A stretch of DNA of 64,000 nt, from contig NZ_JALDPT010000009.1 in NCBI RefSeq assembly GCF_022695515.1, positions 62,001 to 126,000 on the forward strand, in the 5' to 3' direction. How positions within the stretch are numbered: the stretch's first letter is position 1; each line of letters opens with the position of its first letter. Shown here one piece after another: positions 25,715 through 34,080 of this stretch. A program made the position numbers and the translations under genes. The DNA comes from Phenylobacterium aquaticum (GTDB taxonomy: Bacteria > Pseudomonadota > Alphaproteobacteria > Caulobacterales > Caulobacteraceae). Under the pieces are notes generated by a model, which was not told the origin of the DNA, ran no database searches, and saw nothing but the letters and a program-made list of their open reading frames with translations.

Positions 25715-25885
25715 ACCGAATCGTTCTCCCAGCACCAGTTTTTGACGCTAGCCACCGATCCCTAGGGTGTAAACGCGACGTTAACGCTAGATATAGCGTC
25801 TCACGCGATTGCCTGTGGATGACGGGGCTTCTGCAGGGAACCCAAGCCCGATCATGGTTAACGAGCTGTGAAGGGTTAACGCGGG
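25715..25885 (-). promoter_or_regulatory. podJ control region with cell-cycle regulator-like sites
   Basis: The region upstream of podJ holds a GAATC site (25718-25722; a GANTC CcrM methylation target), a palindrome ACGCTA-GATA-TAGCGT (25784-25799), a DnaA-box-like TGTGGATGA (25814-25822; one mismatch from the consensus) and three GTTAAC sequences (25780, 25857, 25875) containing CtrA-type TTAA half sites. In Caulobacter podJ is known to respond to DnaA, GcrA and CtrA. The spacing of the TTAA half sites is not the classical 7 bases. Confidence 0.5.
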
Positions 25886-25929
25886 GTTCACCTTTGCCGC
25901 GGGCGAGCGCCTGCGGTAGGGCGTCGCAC

Positions 25930-26133
25930 ATGAGCCTTCCCACCACTCTTGCGGTCCTCAGCGTGCTTCTGGCGATCGCCCTGTTCAGCGGCTGGCGCGG
26001 CGCGCGGCCCTGGGATCCGCGCCGCGGTCCCCGGCTCATGCCGTGGCGGCCGATCATGGTCGCGGCGGCGACCGGCGCCCTGATCTTCGCCGCTCACCTG
26101 GTCAATCTGCTCGGCGTCACGACCGGCCGCTAG
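25930..26133 (+). CDS. Small two-helix membrane protein
   Basis: A 67-residue protein with two hydrophobic segments, TTLAVLSVLLAIALFSGW and PIMVAAATGALIFAAHLVNLLG, joined by a basic loop (RGARPWDPRRGPRLMPWRP). No family recognised. ATG 25930 is the first start after the podJ promoter region. The gene overlaps the convergent Crp/Fnr gene by 17 bases. Confidence 0.65.
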   Translation: MSLPTTLAVLSVLLAIALFSGWRGARPWDPRRGPRLMPWRPIMVAAATGALIFAAHLVNLLGVTTGR

Positions 26134-26848
26134 CCGCCAGATGGGCCGGCAGGGTGCGTGATCGCGCGAGCGCCTCGAGCGCCGCGGGGTCCCTGACCGC
26201 CAGGGCCCGATAGCCCAGAGCCACAACGCCGTCCGCCTCCAGGGCCTTGAGCAACCGGTTCAGGGTCTGGCGCGATACGCCCGCCATCTCGGCCAGGCTC
26301 TCCTGGGACAGCTTCAGGTCGATGACGATCCCGCCCGCGCCGGGGCGACCATGGGTGCGGACCAGTTCGGCCAGGCGCTGGGCCAGGCGGACGCGCGCGG
26401 AGAGCCCCGCCGTCTCGACGATATAGTCCATGGCCCGCCGATACTGGTCGCAGACCAGGCTGGCGAAGGCGGCCATGTTCGGCCCGCTGTGCGCCGTCAG
26501 CTGCTGAAAGGCGGACGGGGTCACCTGCAGCAGGGTCGCTGCCCCCACCGCGGCCGCCTCCGAGGTGCGCGGCTTGCCGTCGATCATCGCCGCCTCGCCG
26601 AACCAGACGCCGGGGCTGGCGATCATCAGCAGGGCCGCGCGACCGCTGGCGGTGGTCTGGGCGATCCGCACCTCGCCCGAGATCAGGGCGAACAGGCCGT
26701 TGGGCGGGTCCCCGGCCGCATAGACCGTCTCGTCCGTCCAGCGGCGCACCTGCGCGAGGCGCAGCAGGCCCTCGGCCAGGTCCGGCGGCAGACCCCGGAA
26801 CCAGGGCGTCCGGGACAGGACTTCCTGAAGCGCGTCCGGCGTCATCAT
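26117..26848 (-). CDS. Crp/Fnr-family transcriptional regulator
   Basis: A 243-residue protein. Residues 15-125 form a cyclic nucleotide-binding-like beta barrel (VYAAGDPPNGLFALISGEVR, then GVWFGEAAMIDGKPRTSEAA). The C-terminal helix-turn-helix is KLSQESLAEMAGVSRQTLNR. No N-terminal cysteines for an Fe-S cluster are seen, so it is not an Fnr-type oxygen sensor. The barrel has GEAAMIDG rather than the classical cAMP-binding GELGL, so the ligand is uncertain. An inverted repeat 28 bases upstream (26876-26895) could be its own operator. Confidence 0.9.
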   Translation of the reverse strand: MMTPDALQEVLSRTPWFRGLPPDLAEGLLRLAQVRRWTDETVYAAGDPPNGLFALISGEVRIAQTTASGRAALLMIASPGVWFGEAAMIDGKPRTSEAAAVGAATLLQVTPSAFQQLTAHSGPNMAAFASLVCDQYRRAMDYIVETAGLSARVRLAQRLAELVRTHGRPGAGGIVIDLKLSQESLAEMAGVSRQTLNRLLKALEADGVVALGYRALAVRDPAALEALARSRTLPAHLAASGRS

Positions 26849-26875
26849 GCCGGAACAGAAGGATTTTCGCCTCAG

Positions 26876-26895
26876 ACTGTCAACTAGGCGACAGT
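26876..26895. promoter_or_regulatory. Inverted repeat upstream of the Crp/Fnr-type regulator
   Basis: ACTGTC and GACAGT flank an 8-base centre (aactaggc). The perfect dyad lies 28 bases upstream of the regulator's ATG and 50 bases upstream of the divergent ATP-grasp gene. The dyad spacing suits a dimeric regulator, but its half site is not the classical TGTGA or TTGAT. Confidence 0.5.
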
Positions 26896-26944
26896 TCTAG
26901 CGCGCACGGCGTGCGAGGCCGGGGGCTCAGCCCCGGAGACTCGC

Positions 26945-28222
26945 ATGGCCAGTTCCCAGACTCCCCGTTCCGCGCCGCCCGCCCGCCGATCGCCGCGCAT
27001 CCTGATCAGCGAGGGCTCCAGCCTCTCGGCCCGCGAGACGGTCACCGCCCTGGGCCTGGCCGGCCATCGGGTCGAGATCCTGTCCAGCGACCCTTTGTGC
27101 CTGGCGCGGTTCTCGCGCTTCACCGATCAGGTCCATCCCGCCCCGGCCGCGGGCCATGACCCGGAGGGCTACCTCACCGCCGTGCTGGAGGTGGTGGCGC
27201 GCCGCCGGATCGAGGTGCTGCTGCCCACCCACGAACAGGCCTATCTGCTGGCCGCCGCCCGCCCCCGTCTGCCGGCCGGCCTGGGGATCGCCCTGGCCGA
27301 CGTCGCCGCCTTCGAGCAGGTCCAGGGCAAGGTGGCCCTGGCCGGGCTGCTGAGCCGGCTCGCGGTTCCCCATCCGGACACCGAGGTCCTCCGCAGCGCC
27401 GAGGCGTTCGCGGCGCCCCGCCCCCTGCCCTTCTTCGCCAAGACCGATTGCGGCACCGCCAGCACCGCGGTGTGGCGGGTGGCGGACGCTGCGGCCCAGG
27501 CGCGCCTGGCCGGCGAATTGGAGGCTGCGGGCGCCTTCGACCAGGGCGTGGTCGCCCAGGGCTGCGTGAGCGGACCGCTGGAACGGCTGCAGGCGGTCTT
27601 CGACCGGGGTCGGCTGGTCGCGCACCACGCCTATCGCCAGTTGGCGGAAGGCCCCGGCGGCGGGGATGTCCTGAAGATCAGCGTGAGGCGGCCGGCGGCC
27701 CGCGACCACGTGGCCCGGATCGGCGCGGCGCTCGCCTGGCATGGGGCGCTGTCGTTCGACTATGTGCTCGACGCCGTCTCCGGCGAGCCCAGGTTCATCG
27801 ACGCCAATCCACGCCTGGTCGAACCGATGAACGCCTGGCTGAGCGGCGTCGACCTGGCGGGCGCCCTGCTCGATGTCTCCCTGGGCCTTGCGGCGCCGGC
27901 CCAGGCCGAGGGGCGCGAGGGCGTGGTCACCCGCCTGGGCCTGATGGCCCTGATGCAGGCGGCCCGGCGCGGCGGACGCGCCGAGGTGTTCGCCACCCTG
28001 ATCGCCATGACGGCGGGCGTCGGGCGCTTCCGGGGCTCGGTCGAAGAGCTGGTTCCCCTGACCCGGGACCCGGGCTGCGCCCTGCCCCTGGCCCGGGTGC
28101 TGGCCGAGCTCCTGGCCTCCCCCGCCAAGGCGGAGACCCTGCCCGCCCGGACCATCGACGCCTACAGCCTGACGCCGGCGGCGATCGCCATGATCCGCGG
28201 CTGGACCCGGACCGACGGCTAG
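26945..28222 (+). CDS. ATP-grasp domain protein (carbamoyl-phosphate synthase-like)
   Basis: A 425-residue protein. The N-terminal Rossmann-like pre-ATP-grasp domain begins ILISEGSSLSARETVTALGL, with SLxAR as in related carboxylate-amine ligases. The ATP-grasp fold follows: PLPFFAKTDCGTASTAVWRV for the small lobe, VAQGCVSGPLERLQAVFDRG for the hinge, and PRFIDANPRLVEPMNAWLSG for the Mg-binding Glu/Asn motif. It would join a carboxylate to an amine or thiol with ATP, but the substrate is unknown. It is convergent with the MprF-like gene, and the two stop codons share CTAG. Confidence 0.78.
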   Translation: MASSQTPRSAPPARRSPRILISEGSSLSARETVTALGLAGHRVEILSSDPLCLARFSRFTDQVHPAPAAGHDPEGYLTAVLEVVARRRIEVLLPTHEQAYLLAAARPRLPAGLGIALADVAAFEQVQGKVALAGLLSRLAVPHPDTEVLRSAEAFAAPRPLPFFAKTDCGTASTAVWRVADAAAQARLAGELEAAGAFDQGVVAQGCVSGPLERLQAVFDRGRLVAHHAYRQLAEGPGGGDVLKISVRRPAARDHVARIGAALAWHGALSFDYVLDAVSGEPRFIDANPRLVEPMNAWLSGVDLAGALLDVSLGLAAPAQAEGREGVVTRLGLMALMQAARRGGRAEVFATLIAMTAGVGRFRGSVEELVPLTRDPGCALPLARVLAELLASPAKAETLPARTIDAYSLTPAAIAMIRGWTRTDG

Positions 28223-29892
28223 GCGGCCTGTTGCAGTGCGGGAGCGTCCTCGGTCTTCTTGGGGCGCTTGGCCAGGCCGGCCACTCCGCCGGAGGACAAG
28301 AGCCCGACATCGGCGAGCAGGAACGGGATCGTCCACTTGCGCGGGGCGGCGATGTAGCGCGGCTGCCAGAGCGGGTCGTACTTGTCCTTGTACCGCCGCA
28401 CGCCCTGGAAATTGTAGAGGTCCTCGCCGCGCTCGAAGAACATGTGGCCGACCCGCGAGAGGATCGGCGCCAGGGGGCGGTCCTCCAGGCCGGCGAGCGG
28501 GGCCATGCCGAACTCGAAGGCCTGATAGCCCTGTGTCCGGCCCCAGGCGATCAGCTCGACGAACAGATAGTCCATGATGTTCTTGGGCGCGTCGTCGGCG
28601 TAGCGCATCAGGTCCATGGAGAAGGAGGTCCTGGCCGCCGTGGTCCACAGGGTGGCGAAGGCGACGATCCGGCCCTCGAACCGCACCACCGCCACCGGGA
28701 ACTCGACCACATAGCCGGGGTGGAACCCGCCCATGGAGAAGCCCTTTTCGCCGCCGGCGTGGTTGGCCAGCCAGGCCTCGGAGATCGCCGCCAGCTCCGA
28801 CAGGATCTCGCCGACCCGGGGGGGATGCACGATCTCGAAAGTGGCCCCCTCCTCGCCGGCCTTGCGCCAGGCGCGGCGCAGATTGCCGCGCTTGCGGCCC
28901 TCGATCTGGAAACTGTCCAGCGGCACCGCCGCCGATTCGCCGACCTTCTGGATGGAGAAACCCAGCTCGACCACGTCGGGCAGGTCATCGGCGCCGATGC
29001 CATAGATGCCGCAGCGCGCAGCGTGGGAATCGGCCAGTTCGCGGAACCGCCACAGCAGCTCCAGCCGTTCGCTCCGCTTGCCGACCGGGGCGCCGAGGGC
29101 GATCCAGGAGCGTCCGCGCACGCCAAACATCAGGAAGCTGTCGCCCGTGGCCGAGAACAGGAAGCGCTTGTCGCCCAGCAGGGCCAGGTTGGAGCCGGGC
29201 TCGGCCGCCTCGGCGCTGGCCAGGATGGCGCGGACCTTGTGGAAATCCGGGTCCGCCTCGCCGGTGATCTTCGGCGTCGCCGCCGTGGCCAACAGCCGCC
29301 AGATGCCGAAGGCGAACAGCGCGATGGCCGAGCCGCCCCAGGCGCGCATGGAGCGGGCGGCGTCGGCGTCGACCATGGTCTTCCAGAACGGCTGGTCGCC
29401 ATAGTCGGCGTGCTGGAACGACCAGACCCCGACCAGGCCCGCGCCCAGCAGGACGGCGAAGGCCGAGAACAGCCAGCCGGGCGTGATCTCCATCCGCGTC
29501 AGTTGCGATTCCCGCGGGAAGGCGGCGCGGAACGGCGAGAGCAGCAGGGCCAGGACCAGGAGGGCGGTCGATTCCTCCCAGACGAAGCCTTTCAGCAGGG
29601 CGAGCGGCGCGGCCACCAGCAGGGCGGCCATGGTCGCGACCCAGGCGCCGCCCAGGCGGGCCCGCAGGCCGAAAGCCAGCATCACCAGCGCCAGGCCCAT
29701 GACGCTCGACAGGAAGTGGCTGGTCTCGATCAGGAAGGCCGGGGTGTGGTCCCAGACGACCATGAAATGGTCGGGCACCGAGGGCGTGGCGCCGGAAATC
29801 AGCAGCATGACGCCCGCCGCCAGGGTCAGGGCCGCTCCCACGAAGGGGGCCGCCGCGAACAGGGCGGGCTTCAGTTCCGACCAGAGTCTCAT
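28219..29892 (-). CDS. MprF-like phosphatidylglycerol aminoacyltransferase
   Basis: A 557-residue protein. About six membrane helices occupy residues 1-205. They are followed by a DUF2156 lysylphosphatidylglycerol synthase-type domain with two GNAT-like folds; key segments are FLMFGVRGRSWIALGAPVG, FQIEGRKRGNLRRAWRKAGE and KNIMDYLFVELIAWGRTQGY. The end, NFQGVRRYKDKYDPLWQPRY, is the canonical family C-terminus. Full MprF proteins of about 840 residues carry a larger flippase half; here only the synthase-side helices are present. It would use aminoacyl-tRNA to modify membrane phosphatidylglycerol, reducing negative charge and peptide sensitivity. Amino acid specificity is not predictable. Confidence 0.87.
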   Translation of the reverse strand: MRLWSELKPALFAAAPFVGAALTLAAGVMLLISGATPSVPDHFMVVWDHTPAFLIETSHFLSSVMGLALVMLAFGLRARLGGAWVATMAALLVAAPLALLKGFVWEESTALLVLALLLSPFRAAFPRESQLTRMEITPGWLFSAFAVLLGAGLVGVWSFQHADYGDQPFWKTMVDADAARSMRAWGGSAIALFAFGIWRLLATAATPKITGEADPDFHKVRAILASAEAAEPGSNLALLGDKRFLFSATGDSFLMFGVRGRSWIALGAPVGKRSERLELLWRFRELADSHAARCGIYGIGADDLPDVVELGFSIQKVGESAAVPLDSFQIEGRKRGNLRRAWRKAGEEGATFEIVHPPRVGEILSELAAISEAWLANHAGGEKGFSMGGFHPGYVVEFPVAVVRFEGRIVAFATLWTTAARTSFSMDLMRYADDAPKNIMDYLFVELIAWGRTQGYQAFEFGMAPLAGLEDRPLAPILSRVGHMFFERGEDLYNFQGVRRYKDKYDPLWQPRYIAAPRKWTIPFLLADVGLLSSGGVAGLAKRPKKTEDAPALQQAA

Positions 29893-30051
29893 CTACCGTC
29901 CGTGCGCCGTGAAGGATGTCTTCTCTTACAGGCGGATCGCATCCGCGACCACCGCCTGCGCGTAGGTCAAACAAGCGTTCGTTTTCCTTGCTCTTGGGGC
30001 GCCCGACGCTAATGTGGCGCCCGAAAAGCCTATTCCAGACGGGAGAATTCC

Positions 30052-31275
30052 ATGGCCGACTTCGGCGGCGGCGACCTCGACGCATTCCGGGGCGAAGTGC
30101 GCGGCTGGCTTGAAGCCAATTATCCCGCGGAGCTGCGCGATCCCAAGGCCAAGACCGACCCGGAAGCCATCTGGGGCGGCCGCGCCTTCGCCGGCTCCAA
30201 CGACCCCCAGACGGTCTGGATGCGCGCCGCGGCGGCCAAGGGCTACACCGCCCCCACCTGGCCGACCGAATATGGCGGCGCGGGCCTCACCCCGGCCCAG
30301 GCCCGCGTGCTGGATCAGGAGCTCGCCGCCGGCAAGTACCGCCAGCCGCTCGCCTCCTTCGGCATCTGGATGCTGGGCCCCGTCCTGCTGGAATACGGCA
30401 ACGAGGCCCAGAAGAAGGAGCATCTGCCCAAGATCATCAACGGCGATTTCCGCTGGTGCCAGGGCTATTCGGAACCGGGCGCGGGGTCCGACCTCGCGAG
30501 CCTGCAGACCAAGTGCGAGGACAAGGGCGACCACTGGCTCATAAACGGCCAAAAAATCTGGACGTCCTACGCCAACAAGGCCGACTGGTGCTTCTGCCTG
30601 GTCCGCACCGACACCTCGAAGAAGCACGAGGGCATTTCCTTCGTGCTGATCGACATGACCACGCCCGGCGTCGAGACCCGCCCGATCCAGCTGATCTCCG
30701 GCGAGAGCCCCTTCTGCGAGACCTTCTTCACCGACGTGAAGGTGCCGAAGGGCAATCTGATCGGCAAGATCAACGGCGGTTGGGAGATCGCCAAGCGGCT
30801 GCTGCAGTATGAGCGCCAGAACATCTCCGGCGGCTTCGGCGGCGGCGGCGGGGCCGGCGGCGCGGCGGGCGACCTCGGCTCGATCGCCAAGGACTATCTG
30901 GGAACCGACGAGACCGGCGCCCTGGCCGACGCCGACCTGCGCACCCGGATCACCAAGAACAACATGGACTTCCGCACCCTGTTCATGACGATCCAGCGGA
31001 CGGCCGCCGAGGCCAAGGCCTCCAACGGCCCGAGCGCGGCGACCTCGATCATCAAGTATGCGGCCGCCTCTTTCGCCCAGGAACGCTCGGAGCTCATGGT
31101 CGAGTCCATGGGGTCCCAAGGGCTCGGCTGGGAAGGCTCCAACTACACCGGCCTGGAGACCACCGCCGTCCGCGGCTGGCTGCGGTCCAAGGGCAATTCC
31201 ATCGAGGGCGGCACGTCCGAGGTGAACATCAATGTGGTGGCCAAGCGCGTGCTGGGCCTGCCCGATCCGAAATAG
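30052..31275 (+). CDS. Acyl-CoA dehydrogenase, large-subunit type, copy 1
   Basis: A 407-residue FAD enzyme, first of four close tandem paralogues that begin MADFGG. WCQGYSEPGAGSDLASLQTK is the flavin/substrate loop. The MCAD-type catalytic Glu is replaced: the terminal motif reads IEGGTSEVN with Gly at that position. Instead a Glu-Arg pair in LLQYERQN places Glu254 where isovaleryl-CoA and long-chain dehydrogenases carry their catalytic base. It contains a Gly-rich insertion (GGFGGGGGAGGAAGD) after that helix. The enzyme would introduce a 2,3 double bond into an acyl-CoA and pass electrons to ETF. The substrate is unknown. Gap to copy 2 is 91 bases. Confidence 0.92.
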   Translation: MADFGGGDLDAFRGEVRGWLEANYPAELRDPKAKTDPEAIWGGRAFAGSNDPQTVWMRAAAAKGYTAPTWPTEYGGAGLTPAQARVLDQELAAGKYRQPLASFGIWMLGPVLLEYGNEAQKKEHLPKIINGDFRWCQGYSEPGAGSDLASLQTKCEDKGDHWLINGQKIWTSYANKADWCFCLVRTDTSKKHEGISFVLIDMTTPGVETRPIQLISGESPFCETFFTDVKVPKGNLIGKINGGWEIAKRLLQYERQNISGGFGGGGGAGGAAGDLGSIAKDYLGTDETGALADADLRTRITKNNMDFRTLFMTIQRTAAEAKASNGPSAATSIIKYAAASFAQERSELMVESMGSQGLGWEGSNYTGLETTAVRGWLRSKGNSIEGGTSEVNINVVAKRVLGLPDPK

Positions 31276-31366
31276 ACTGCGATCCGGCGCCGCCCGAAAT
31301 TTTGGCGGGCGGCGTCCACAGACCCTAGTGTTCGTTCGACCCATTTCTGACTGAAGGCGAATTTCC

Positions 31367-32578
31367 ATGGCTGATTTCGGCGGCGCCGACACCGAGGCCT
31401 TCCGCGAGGAGGCCCGCACCTGGCTTGAGGCCAACTTCCCCGAGGAACTGGCCAATGATCCCGCCGCCCAGCTGGCGGCCATGGGCGGCGGCAAGGAAAG
31501 CCCCCACGCCAAGCAGTGGCGCGAGGCCATGGGCGCCAAGGGCTGGGGCGTGCCCACCTGGCCGGCGGAATATGGCGGCGGCGGCCTGTCGCGGCAGAAC
31601 GCCCGGGTCCTGGCCGAGGAAATGGCCAAGATCGGCGCCCGCAACCCGATCGGCGGCATGGGCGTGATGATGTTCGGCCCGACGCTCATCGAGTACGGGA
31701 CCGAGGCGCTGAAGCGCCAGCACCTGCCCGGCATCATCAACGGCACGGTCCGCTGGTGCCAGGGCTATTCCGAGCCGGGCTCGGGCTCCGACCTGGCGTC
31801 CCTGCAGACCAAGTGCGAGGACAAGGGCGACCACTGGCTCGTAAACGGCTCGAAAATTTGGACCAGCGGCGCCAATCTCGCCGACTGGTGCTTCTGCCTG
31901 GTCCGCACGGACTCCTCGAAGAAGCACGAGGGCATTTCCTTCGTGCTGATCGACATGACCACGCCGGGCGTCGAGGTCCGGCCTATCCTGCTGATCAACG
32001 GCACCTCGCCCTTCTGCGAAACCTTCTTCACCGACGTGAAGGTGCCGAAGGACCAGCTGTTCGGTCCGCTGAACGGCGGCTGGACCGTGGCCAAGCGGCT
32101 GCTGCAGTTCGAGCGCGACAACATTTCGGCCGGCCTGGGCGGCGGCTCGATCGGGGCGCCGGTCTTCGCGCTGACCGTCGAGCAGGCGGCCAAGGACTAT
32201 GTGGGCCTGGACGAGCACGGCCGGCTGGCCGACGCCGACCTGCGCCGCCGGGTCATCGAGCACCAGATGGAGGCCCGCGCCTTCCAGCTGACCGTGCGCC
32301 GCGCCGCCGACGAGGCCAAGGCCGGCAACGGCCCCTCGGCCGCCACCTCGATCATGAAATACGCCGGGGCCAAGATCGCCCAGGACCGCAACGAACTGAT
32401 CGTCGAAGCCCTGGGTACGGCCGGCACGGGCTGGACCGGCGAGGGCTATTCCCCGGCCGAGCTGGCCGCCGTCCGCACCTGGCTGCGCTCCAAGGGCAAC
32501 TCCATCGAGGGCGGCACCTCGGAGATCAATCTGAACGTGGTCTCCAAGCGGGTCCTCGGCCTCCCGGATCCGAAATAG
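31367..32578 (+). CDS. Acyl-CoA dehydrogenase, large-subunit type, copy 2
   Basis: A 403-residue paralogue of copy 1, from MADFGGADTEAFREEART onward. Conserved features are WCQGYSEPGSGSDLASLQTK, the candidate catalytic Glu249 in LLQFERDN, and the terminal IEGGTSEINLNVVSKRVLGL, which groups it with copy 1 rather than with copies 3 and 4. The DNA of the stretch around 31740-31960 is nearly the same as in copy 1, consistent with recent duplication or gene conversion. It is preceded by a GAAGGCGA ribosome binding site and followed 70 bases later by copy 3. Confidence 0.92.
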   Translation: MADFGGADTEAFREEARTWLEANFPEELANDPAAQLAAMGGGKESPHAKQWREAMGAKGWGVPTWPAEYGGGGLSRQNARVLAEEMAKIGARNPIGGMGVMMFGPTLIEYGTEALKRQHLPGIINGTVRWCQGYSEPGSGSDLASLQTKCEDKGDHWLVNGSKIWTSGANLADWCFCLVRTDSSKKHEGISFVLIDMTTPGVEVRPILLINGTSPFCETFFTDVKVPKDQLFGPLNGGWTVAKRLLQFERDNISAGLGGGSIGAPVFALTVEQAAKDYVGLDEHGRLADADLRRRVIEHQMEARAFQLTVRRAADEAKAGNGPSAATSIMKYAGAKIAQDRNELIVEALGTAGTGWTGEGYSPAELAAVRTWLRSKGNSIEGGTSEINLNVVSKRVLGLPDPK

Positions 32579-32648
32579 CGGGGACTCCTACCGGGCGGAA
32601 TTCGTGTTATAATGCCTCATAACATAATGAATTTTAGGGAGAATTTTT

Positions 32649-33860
32649 ATGGCTGATTTCGGAGGCGTCGATACCGACGCGTTTCGCGCCGAGGCGCGCG
32701 AGTGGCTCGCCGCCAATTTCCCCAAGTCGCTCGGCGCCGACAAGGCCGCCCTGGAAGCCCTGGTGATGAGCCCGGCCAAGCCGGAGGGCGACCACGCCGT
32801 CTGGAAAGAGCGCATGGGCGCCAAGGGCTGGGGCGTTCCCACCTGGCCGAAGTCGCTGGGCGGCGGCGGGCTGTCGCCGGCCGAGGCCCGCGTCCTGGCC
32901 CAGGAGATGGCCGCCATCGGCGCCGTCAATCCGATCGTCGGCATGGGCGTCAACATGTTCGGCCCGACCCTGCTGGAATACGGCACGGAAGAGCAGAAGC
33001 AGAAATACATCCCCGACATCGCCACCGGTAAGGTGCGCTGGTGCCAGGGCTTCTCCGAACCGGGCGCCGGCTCCGACCTCGCCTCGCTGCAGACCAAGGC
33101 TGAGGACAAGGGCGACCACTTCCTCGTAAACGGCTCGAAAATTTGGACGAGCGGCGGCCAGTACGCCGACATGATCTTCTGCCTGGTCCGCACCGACACC
33201 ACCAAGAAGCACGAGGGCATCTCCTTCGTGGTGTTCTCGATGCATCAGCCGGGGGTCGAGGTTCGCCCCATCCGCCTGATCGCCGGCAATTCGCCCTTCT
33301 GCGAGACCTTCTTCACCGACGTGAAGGTGCCGAAGGAGAACCTGATCGGCCCGCTGAACGGCGGCTGGAGCGTGGCCAAGCGCCTGCTGCAGCACGAGCG
33401 CTCGGGCATGGGCGGCCGCATGGGCTCGTCCAAGACCAAGGAGCCGGCGCTGGGCGTCGTGGCCAAGAAGTATGTGGGCGAGGACGCCGCCGGCCGGCTG
33501 GCCGACTCGGACCTGCGCACCCGCATCATCCTGAACGAGATCGACCAGCGCGCCCTGCAGCAGACCGTGGCGCGCGCGGCCCTGGAGGCCAAGGGCAATT
33601 CCGGCCCGTCCGCCGCCACCTCGATCATGAAGAACGCCAATATGAAGGTCGCCCAGGACCGGGCCGAGCTGACGCTGGAGTTCATGGGCGCCCAGGGCCT
33701 GGGCTGGGAGGGCGGCGATTTCACGGCCGAGGAGTTGGCCGCGGTGCGCGCCTGGCTTTCCGGCAAGGCGGGTTCGATCTATGGGGGGTCCAACGAGGTG
33801 CAGAACAACATCATCTCGAAGCGCATCCTGGGTCTGCCCGATCTGACCCAGAGCCATTAG
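32649..33860 (+). CDS. Acyl-CoA dehydrogenase, large-subunit type, copy 3
   Basis: A 403-residue paralogue. The flavin loop is WCQGFSEPGAGSDLASLQTK and the candidate catalytic base is Glu250 in LLQHERSG. The C-terminal motif IYGGSNEVQNNIISKRILGL distinguishes copies 3 and 4 from copies 1 and 2. An AT-rich stretch (TTATAATGCCTCATAACATAATG at about 32605-32630, unusual for this genome) directly precedes the gene, and AGGGAG supplies its ribosome binding site. A promoter of its own is possible there. Confidence 0.92.
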   Translation: MADFGGVDTDAFRAEAREWLAANFPKSLGADKAALEALVMSPAKPEGDHAVWKERMGAKGWGVPTWPKSLGGGGLSPAEARVLAQEMAAIGAVNPIVGMGVNMFGPTLLEYGTEEQKQKYIPDIATGKVRWCQGFSEPGAGSDLASLQTKAEDKGDHFLVNGSKIWTSGGQYADMIFCLVRTDTTKKHEGISFVVFSMHQPGVEVRPIRLIAGNSPFCETFFTDVKVPKENLIGPLNGGWSVAKRLLQHERSGMGGRMGSSKTKEPALGVVAKKYVGEDAAGRLADSDLRTRIILNEIDQRALQQTVARAALEAKGNSGPSAATSIMKNANMKVAQDRAELTLEFMGAQGLGWEGGDFTAEELAAVRAWLSGKAGSIYGGSNEVQNNIISKRILGLPDLTQSH

Positions 33861-33885
33861 GAGAGGTACGACGCGGCTAAGGTTT

Positions 33886-34040
33886 CCCTTCTCCCCTTGC
33901 GGGAGAAGGTGGCCCCCGAAGGGGGTCGGATGAGGGGTTTCGCAAGCCCCTCCGACGGACCGACCAGAAGCGCGGATGACGGAGCAAGACCCCTCATCCG
34001 TCGGCTTCGCCGACACCTTCTCCCTCAAGGGGAGAAGGGG
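33886..34040. repeat. Paired palindromic intergenic repeat (BIME-like)
   Basis: CCCTTCTCCCCTTGCGGGAG at the left and CTCCCTCAAGGGGAGAAGGG at the right face each other. Inner flanks TCGGATGAGGGGT and ACCCCTCATCCG are also inverted. It fills the 220-base gap between acyl-CoA dehydrogenase copies 3 and 4. The arms match the hairpin at 5690-5712. Confidence 0.88.
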
Positions 34041-34080
34041 ACGAGTTTTTGAACCGACGATTTTTCAATGGAGACTTTTC

